Below are positions 12,317 through 16,543 of a stretch of DNA of 16,543 bases, piece by piece. Positions within the stretch are counted from its first letter, which is position 1. Every line of letters starts with the position of its first letter. The notes under the pieces are model-generated. The model saw only the letters and a program-made list of their open reading frames with translations, was not told where the DNA came from and made no database searches. Origin of the DNA: an uncultured Eubacteriales bacterium. Lineage in GTDB: Bacteria > Bacillota_A > Clostridia > Peptostreptococcales > Anaerovoracaceae. The position numbers were made by a program, and so were the translations under genes. The stretch is taken from the NCBI GenBank assembly GCA_902774195.1, contig CACYHM010000007.1:1-16543 (forward strand). The letters run 5' to 3'.

Positions 12317-15034
12317 ATGTCAAAGAAAGTTAGCGAACTGACCAAAGAACTTGACATAAGCTTACAGGAACTCAAGGGCTATGCGGAGAAACTCGGCATC
12401 GAGGTCGGCACTGCAAGATCCAGTCTCGAGGACGCCGATGCCGAAAGGCTCGCAAGATCGATCAATATGATGAAGGGCGTTTCCGACGGTGACGGAAAGA
12501 CCGGAGGCAAGCCTAAGATCAAAGCCGTGCCGGTAGTACATAAGGAAGGGGCGAAGGCCAAGCCGCCTGCAGGCAAGCCGGTCATTCCGAAAAAGCCGGT
12601 CCCGCCTAAGGATGAAGAGCCGAAGGCCGCAGAAGCTGAAGAAGCGGTAAAGGAAGAACCTGCCGCAAAAGCACCTGAGAAAGCTGAAGCCGAAAAGCCT
12701 GCCAAAGAGGCAAAGGCTGATGTTCCTGCGGCTGAAAAACCTGAGGCGCCTGAGAAACCTGAAAAGAAAGAGGAGCCTGAGGCGAAGAAGCCTGAAGAAA
12801 AGCCTGAAGAAAAGCCTGAAGAGGAGTATGTAAACGCTCCGGGCAAGCCGATGAGGTTCAAGAAGATCTCTGATGCAGCGACCGAAAAGAAGAAGGCCGA
12901 AGAAGCCAGGAGGCAGCAGAGAGAAAAGAGAGCCGCAGCCGCAAAAGACGGAGAAGGCAGCCGCAGACAAAGCAGGGGCTCCGGCGCAGGACGCAGAGGC
13001 CCATCCTCCGGCGAAGACAGACCGCAGAGGAGAGGCCAGGGCGGAGCAGCGCCTGCAGCCGCTCCTTCGGGCGGAGCAAAATCCGGAAAGGGCAAGAGCA
13101 AGAAGTTCTTCGACAACCGCGACAGAGACCGCCAGTCGAGGTTCGACAGACGCGAGGACGGCCCGGGCGGACGCAGAAACAATTTCTATGACGAGACTAC
13201 TCTCGAAAAGCAGGAACGCCATAAGAAAAAATACAAGACAAAGACGGTCGAAGAGCCTACAGTTGAAGAACTCCTGCCTGAGGGCACCATCGCGGTGACG
13301 GTGCCTATCACTGTTGCGGGTCTCTCCGAGCAGGCCGAGATCAGCGTAAGCAAGATCATCATGGCTATGATGCAGATGGGCGTAATGGCTACCATCAACC
13401 AGACTCTCGACAAGGACGCCGTAGAGATGCTCGCGGAGGACCTCGGACTTCAGATCGCCGTTACTGAAGAGATAGCTGAGATCGAGGAACCGGGCATCGA
13501 CATGCACGAGGATTCCGAGAGCGAGCTCAAGCCGAGACCTCCTATCATCACGGTCATGGGCCACGTAGACCACGGCAAGACTTCGCTCCTGGACGCTATC
13601 AGAAACACCAACGTCACTGCCGGGGAGTCCGGCGGCATCACGCAGCATATCGGTGCTTCGGAAGTCGAGATCAACGGAAAGAAGATCGTCTTCCTCGATA
13701 CACCGGGACACGAAGCCTTCACGACCATGCGTGCGAGAGGAGCTCAGGTCACGGATATAGCGGTGCTGGTCGTAGCAGCTGATGACGGCGTAATGCCTCA
13801 GACGATAGAATCGATCAGCCACGCAAAGGCTGCCGGTGTTCCTATCATCGTAGCGATCAACAAGATGGACAAGCCGGGCGCAAATCCTGACAGAGTCAAG
13901 CAGGAACTCATGGAGCACGGAGTGCTCGTGGAGGACTGGGGCGGCGAGGTCATCTCAGTGCCTGTATCGGCCAAGAAGGGCGAAGGCATCAAGGACCTGC
14001 TCGAAATGATACTGCTGCAGGCTGACGTGCTCGAACTTCGCGCAAATCCTGACAGACTGGCGCTCGGCACGGTAATCGAGGCAAGGCTCGACAAGGCCAA
14101 GGGCCCTGTAGCCACGCTGCTCGTATCCAACGGTACTCTCAAGACAGGACAGAGCGTCGTTGCCGGAACCACATCCGGAAAGATCAGGGTGATGACGGAC
14201 GACAAGGGCAAGACCATAAGAAAGGCCGGCCCTGCGACTGCCGTAGAGATCCTCGGTCTCAATGACGTGCCGGCTGCCGGCGATGTGTTCAACGCCGTAA
14301 GAGACGACAAGACCGCAAGAGAGATCGCTCAGAACAGAAAAGACAAGATGAGAGAAGAGGTGCTGGCAAAGAATGCAAGCATGACGCTCGACAAGCTCTT
14401 CAGCCAGATACAGGAAGGAGAGGCCAAGGAGCTCAACCTCATCGTCAAAGCCGATGTACAGGGTTCTGTCGGAGCCATCATCACATCGCTTGAAAAACTC
14501 GAGACTCCTGAGGTCAGGATCAACGTCATACACAGCGGAGTCGGTACGATCAACGAGTCCGACGTCATGCTCGCCGAGACATCGAATGCGATCATCATCG
14601 GATTCAACGTCAGACCGACTACTGCCGTCACCAACCAGGCACAGGCCGCTGATGTAGAGATCAGACTCTACAGAGTCATCTACGACATCATCGACGAGAT
14701 CCAGGATGCCATGAACGGCATGCTCGATCCTGAATACAAAGAGGAAGTGCTCGGCAAGGCGGAGGTCAGAGATACGTTCAAGGTGCCGAACCTCGGTATC
14801 GTTGCGGGATGCTACGTCACAGAGGGCGAGGTCCGCAGGAACGCTCAGATCAGACTTGTCAGGGACGGCATCGTCATCCACGAGGGAGTCATATCCTCGC
14901 TCAAGAGATTCAAGGATGATGCGAAGGAAGTCGCTGCAGGCTATGAGTGCGGTCTCGGCATCGAGAAATACAACGATATCAAGCCGGGCGACGTGATCGA
15001 ATGCTTCGAGATGGTAGAGGTGAAGCGTGGCTAA
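12317..15034 (+). CDS. infB: Translation initiation factor IF-2
   Basis: GTPase that brings initiator tRNA to the 30S subunit and promotes subunit joining; 905 residues. An N-terminal IF2_N motif (KVSELTKELDISLQELKGYAEKLG) is followed by a long disordered linker (about 60-310). The linker is first rich in Pro/Glu/Lys/Ala, then strongly basic with Arg/Gly. A second IF2_N-type domain (about 320-375) precedes the G domain: G415-HVDHGKT422, D461-TPGH465, N515-KMD518. Domains II to IV complete the C-terminal portion. AAGGAGG (12305-12311) lies 5 bases upstream of the ATG and overlaps the ylxR stop. Isoleucine is mostly ATC here, while neighbours such as polC and nrnA use many ATA codons, which fits high expression. 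Confidence 0.97.
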   Translation: MSKKVSELTKELDISLQELKGYAEKLGIEVGTARSSLEDADAERLARSINMMKGVSDGDGKTGGKPKIKAVPVVHKEGAKAKPPAGKPVIPKKPVPPKDEEPKAAEAEEAVKEEPAAKAPEKAEAEKPAKEAKADVPAAEKPEAPEKPEKKEEPEAKKPEEKPEEKPEEEYVNAPGKPMRFKKISDAATEKKKAEEARRQQREKRAAAAKDGEGSRRQSRGSGAGRRGPSSGEDRPQRRGQGGAAPAAAPSGGAKSGKGKSKKFFDNRDRDRQSRFDRREDGPGGRRNNFYDETTLEKQERHKKKYKTKTVEEPTVEELLPEGTIAVTVPITVAGLSEQAEISVSKIIMAMMQMGVMATINQTLDKDAVEMLAEDLGLQIAVTEEIAEIEEPGIDMHEDSESELKPRPPIITVMGHVDHGKTSLLDAIRNTNVTAGESGGITQHIGASEVEINGKKIVFLDTPGHEAFTTMRARGAQVTDIAVLVVAADDGVMPQTIESISHAKAAGVPIIVAINKMDKPGANPDRVKQELMEHGVLVEDWGGEVISVPVSAKKGEGIKDLLEMILLQADVLELRANPDRLALGTVIEARLDKAKGPVATLLVSNGTLKTGQSVVAGTTSGKIRVMTDDKGKTIRKAGPATAVEILGLNDVPAAGDVFNAVRDDKTAREIAQNRKDKMREEVLAKNASMTLDKLFSQIQEGEAKELNLIVKADVQGSVGAIITSLEKLETPEVRINVIHSGVGTINESDVMLAETSNAIIIGFNVRPTTAVTNQAQAADVEIRLYRVIYDIIDEIQDAMNGMLDPEYKEEVLGKAEVRDTFKVPNLGIVAGCYVTEGEVRRNAQIRLVRDGIVIHEGVISSLKRFKDDAKEVAAGYECGLGIEKYNDIKPGDVIECFEMVEVKRG
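12788..12823 (+). repeat. 12-bp tandem repeat in the IF-2 linker
   Basis: Three copies of AAGCCTGAAGAA (the last ends in G) encode KPEE repeats within the acidic, disordered linker. The repeat is in frame, so changes in copy number would alter only linker length. Confidence 0.85.
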
Positions 15035-15401
15035 GTACAGACAGGGAAGGCTCAGCGAAGAGATCAAGAAGAGCGTAAGCGGATTTCTTATAAACGGAGC
15101 CAAGGATCCCGCGCTGACATCAAGGATAATAAGCATCACGGGAGCCGAGGTGACGCGCGACGGCAGCTATGCGACCGTCTACGTTTCGCCTGTCTGCCTT
15201 GCCGGCGAAGACAGGGAGCAGGTCTACGCCGAGGTCCTCGCGGGCTTCGAGAGGGCAAAGGGAGCCATACGCGGCCAGCTTTCACGGGATATCATGATGA
15301 GGCATACGCCGGAACTCATATTCAAACTCGATTCGTCGCAGGACTACGGACGCCGCATAGATTCGATACTGGATACGCTCACTTACAATAACGAGGACTG
15401 A
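15027..15401 (+). CDS. rbfA: Ribosome-binding factor A
   Basis: Single KH-fold protein of 124 residues that binds the 30S subunit and helps 16S rRNA 5'-end maturation and cold adaptation. Family features: YRQGRLSEEIKKSVSGFL at the N-terminus, ITGAEVTRDGSYATVYVS in the middle, and MMRHTPELIFKLDSSQDYGRRID near the C-terminus, the signature of RbfA. The GTG start overlaps the infB stop by 8 bases, with AGAGG (15016-15020) 6 bases upstream, so the two genes are translationally coupled. The stop is followed one base later by the nrnA start. Confidence 0.95.
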   Translation: MAKYRQGRLSEEIKKSVSGFLINGAKDPALTSRIISITGAEVTRDGSYATVYVSPVCLAGEDREQVYAEVLAGFERAKGAIRGQLSRDIMMRHTPELIFKLDSSQDYGRRIDSILDTLTYNNED

Positions 15402-15402
15402 T

Positions 15403-16383
15403 TTGAACGATACGATCAAAAGCATTGCGACAATAATGAAGGACCTTGACGGCATCCTGATATTTCCGCACATCAACATGGACGGGGACGCTCTGGGATC
15501 AGCCACTGCTCTTTGTCTTGCCCTGAGAGAGCTCGGCAAGAAGTCCTATGTGATGATAAACGAGCCGGTACCGAAGAATCTCGACTTTCTCGAGTGCGGC
15601 TGCACTACCGATGACGACAGTGTGCTCGATGACGTTCAGCTGTCGATAATGGTCGACTGCAACGGCATGAACCGCATACCGGGCCGTGAAGCCGCGTGGG
15701 AGAGGGGCCGCCTGAAGGGATGCATAGACCATCATCAGACGAAGGCAAAGGACATACGCTACGATTTCTCGCGCATAGAGCCGAAATCGGCGGCGACCGG
15801 AGAGATCATATACAATATCGTGAAGGCGCTTGGAGTCGGCATATCGCTCGACATCGCCAATGCCATCTTCACGGCGATCACTACGGATACCGGCAATTTC
15901 CAGCACAGCAACACGACGAGCCGCTCGCACGAGATAGCCGGCCATCTGTATAAGATCGACGGATTCAACTCCAAGGTGATCTCAGCCCTGATATACGACC
16001 GCAGATCGAAGAACGCGATCAGGATGGAAGGCAGGGTCATAGACGATCTGAGATTCTACGCTGACGGCAAGCTCGTGGAAGGAAAGGTGACGCTGGACCT
16101 TCTGAAAGAGTGCGACTGCACTATGGACGAGGCCGACGGCATCATACAGAAGATGATGAGCATCGACGGAGTCGAGGCGGCGTGTCTTTTCAAGGAGACC
16201 GAGAACAACGTCAGAGCCAGCCTCAGAGGCAGATCGTATGCCAACGTGGCTAAGGCTGCCGCGGTCTTCGGCGGGGGCGGCCATGTCCTCGCTGCAGGAT
16301 GCACTTTTTTCTGCCCGATAGAGGAAGCCGAAGAGAAGCTCATACCGGTCCTTATCGACACCGTGAACACAAAGGAAAGATAA
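15403..16383 (+). CDS. nrnA: DHH-family phosphoesterase, NrnA-type (nanoRNase / pAp phosphatase)
   Basis: Bifunctional oligoribonuclease and 3'-phosphoadenosine 5'-phosphate phosphatase of Bacillota; also relevant to breakdown of pGpG. It has 326 residues against about 313 in B. subtilis. The DHH domain shows D27-G-D29 in [15 protein letters not shown]109-H110-H111 in CIDHHQT, and [13 protein letters not shown]. The C-terminal DHHA1 domain ends in [11 protein letters not shown] (from G290), the substrate-binding loop. The TTG start at 15403 is chosen because GAGGA lies 5 bases upstream and the protein then begins where the family does; the next ATG (15436) would remove the first helix. Its place between rbfA and truB is common in clostridia. 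Confidence 0.93.
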   Translation: MNDTIKSIATIMKDLDGILIFPHINMDGDALGSATALCLALRELGKKSYVMINEPVPKNLDFLECGCTTDDDSVLDDVQLSIMVDCNGMNRIPGREAAWERGRLKGCIDHHQTKAKDIRYDFSRIEPKSAATGEIIYNIVKALGVGISLDIANAIFTAITTDTGNFQHSNTTSRSHEIAGHLYKIDGFNSKVISALIYDRRSKNAIRMEGRVIDDLRFYADGKLVEGKVTLDLLKECDCTMDEADGIIQKMMSIDGVEAACLFKETENNVRASLRGRSYANVAKAAAVFGGGGHVLAAGCTFFCPIEEAEEKLIPVLIDTVNTKER

Positions 16384-16396
16384 ACGCTCATACAAG

Positions 16397-16543
16397 ATGA
16401 AGATCGACGGAGTCATCAATGTAAACAAGCCTGCCGGCTGGACATCGCAGGACGTCTGCGCAAAGCTGAGGAACAGGCTGCATATAAAGAAGATCGGACA
16501 CACCGGAACGCTCGACCCAATGGCTACGGGCGTTCTGCCTGTA
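16397..16543 (+). CDS. truB: tRNA pseudouridine-55 synthase TruB, 3' partial
   Basis: The first 49 codons of the enzyme that makes pseudouridine 55 in the T-loop of tRNAs; the rest lies past the right edge. The N-terminal motif [16 protein letters not shown] and the catalytic motif [17 protein letters not shown], with the nucleophile D40, are diagnostic. The ATG at 16397 is the only suitable start and lies 13 bases after the nrnA stop. No good ribosome binding site is seen close by; AAGGAAAG at 16373-16380 is rather far. Confidence 0.93.
   Translation, partial: MKIDGVINVNKPAGWTSQDVCAKLRNRLHIKKIGHTGTLDPMATGVLPV

Noticed and set aside
12362..13918. 518-codon open frame on the minus strand inside infB, plus a 267-codon one overlapping it
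   Set aside because: Both are antisense to the infB linker and G domain; their Leu/Arg/Phe or Ser/Ala/Phe low complexity mirrors the repetitive sense sequence.
13955..15139. 394-codon open frame antisense to the infB 3' half and rbfA
   Set aside because: It spans two real genes on the opposite strand, has no domain, and its composition mirrors theirs.
1..16543. CRISPR array, tRNA/rRNA genes, insertion sequences, prophage or attachment repeats
   Set aside because: I looked for spaced direct repeats, cloverleaf/T-loop signatures, transposase motifs and long terminal inverted repeats and saw none; the only tandem repeats are the two short in-frame coding repeats.

Overview
The window reads as a chromosomal segment of an anaerobic, moderately GC-rich member of the Bacillota, most likely class Clostridia. 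Supporting signs are a PolC-type replicative polymerase, a short NusA ending in an acidic tail, a butyrate kinase, the rimP-nusA-ylxR-infB-rbfA-nrnA-truB order, strong GGAGG-type ribosome binding sites and frequent TTG/GTG starts. Genus cannot be told from the sequence. ATA for isoleucine and AGA/AGG for arginine are common despite the GC content. Genes cover nearly all of the window, and no gap reaches 300 bases.

Left part (1-4637): the 3' portion of polC, cut by the left edge. The 3'-5' exonuclease domain that normally sits inside the PHP domain of PolC is absent, while all nine canonical PHP metal-ligand positions are filled. Convergent with polC is an 83-codon minus-strand gene of unknown function. 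Its promoter has a LexA (SOS) box filling most of the spacer between -35 and -10. Divergent from it is a butyrate-kinase-family gene.

Middle part (4638-7311): a zinc/cadmium-type resistance operon made of an ArsR/SmtB-family repressor with an alpha-5 metal site, a stand-alone HMA metallochaperone, and a P1B-type ATPase lacking its own HMA domain. It is preceded by a 42-bp near-perfect dyad, probably the operator, and followed by an intrinsic terminator. A class A penicillin-binding protein (7354-10266) follows, with a very long basic cytoplasmic tail and an AAQP-repeat C-terminus.

Right part (10267-16543): the transcription/translation operon. A promoter and a 12-bp-stem hairpin that resembles the NusA-dependent leader terminator of rimP operons precede rimP, nusA, ylxR, infB, rbfA, nrnA and the start of truB, which runs off the right edge. 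The genes are closely packed or overlapping and probably co-transcribed. In many Bacillota polC directly precedes rimP; here about 7.2 kb holding six other genes separates them.

Most notable: the exonuclease-less PolC with a complete PHP metal site, and beside it a small, apparently SOS-controlled gene.
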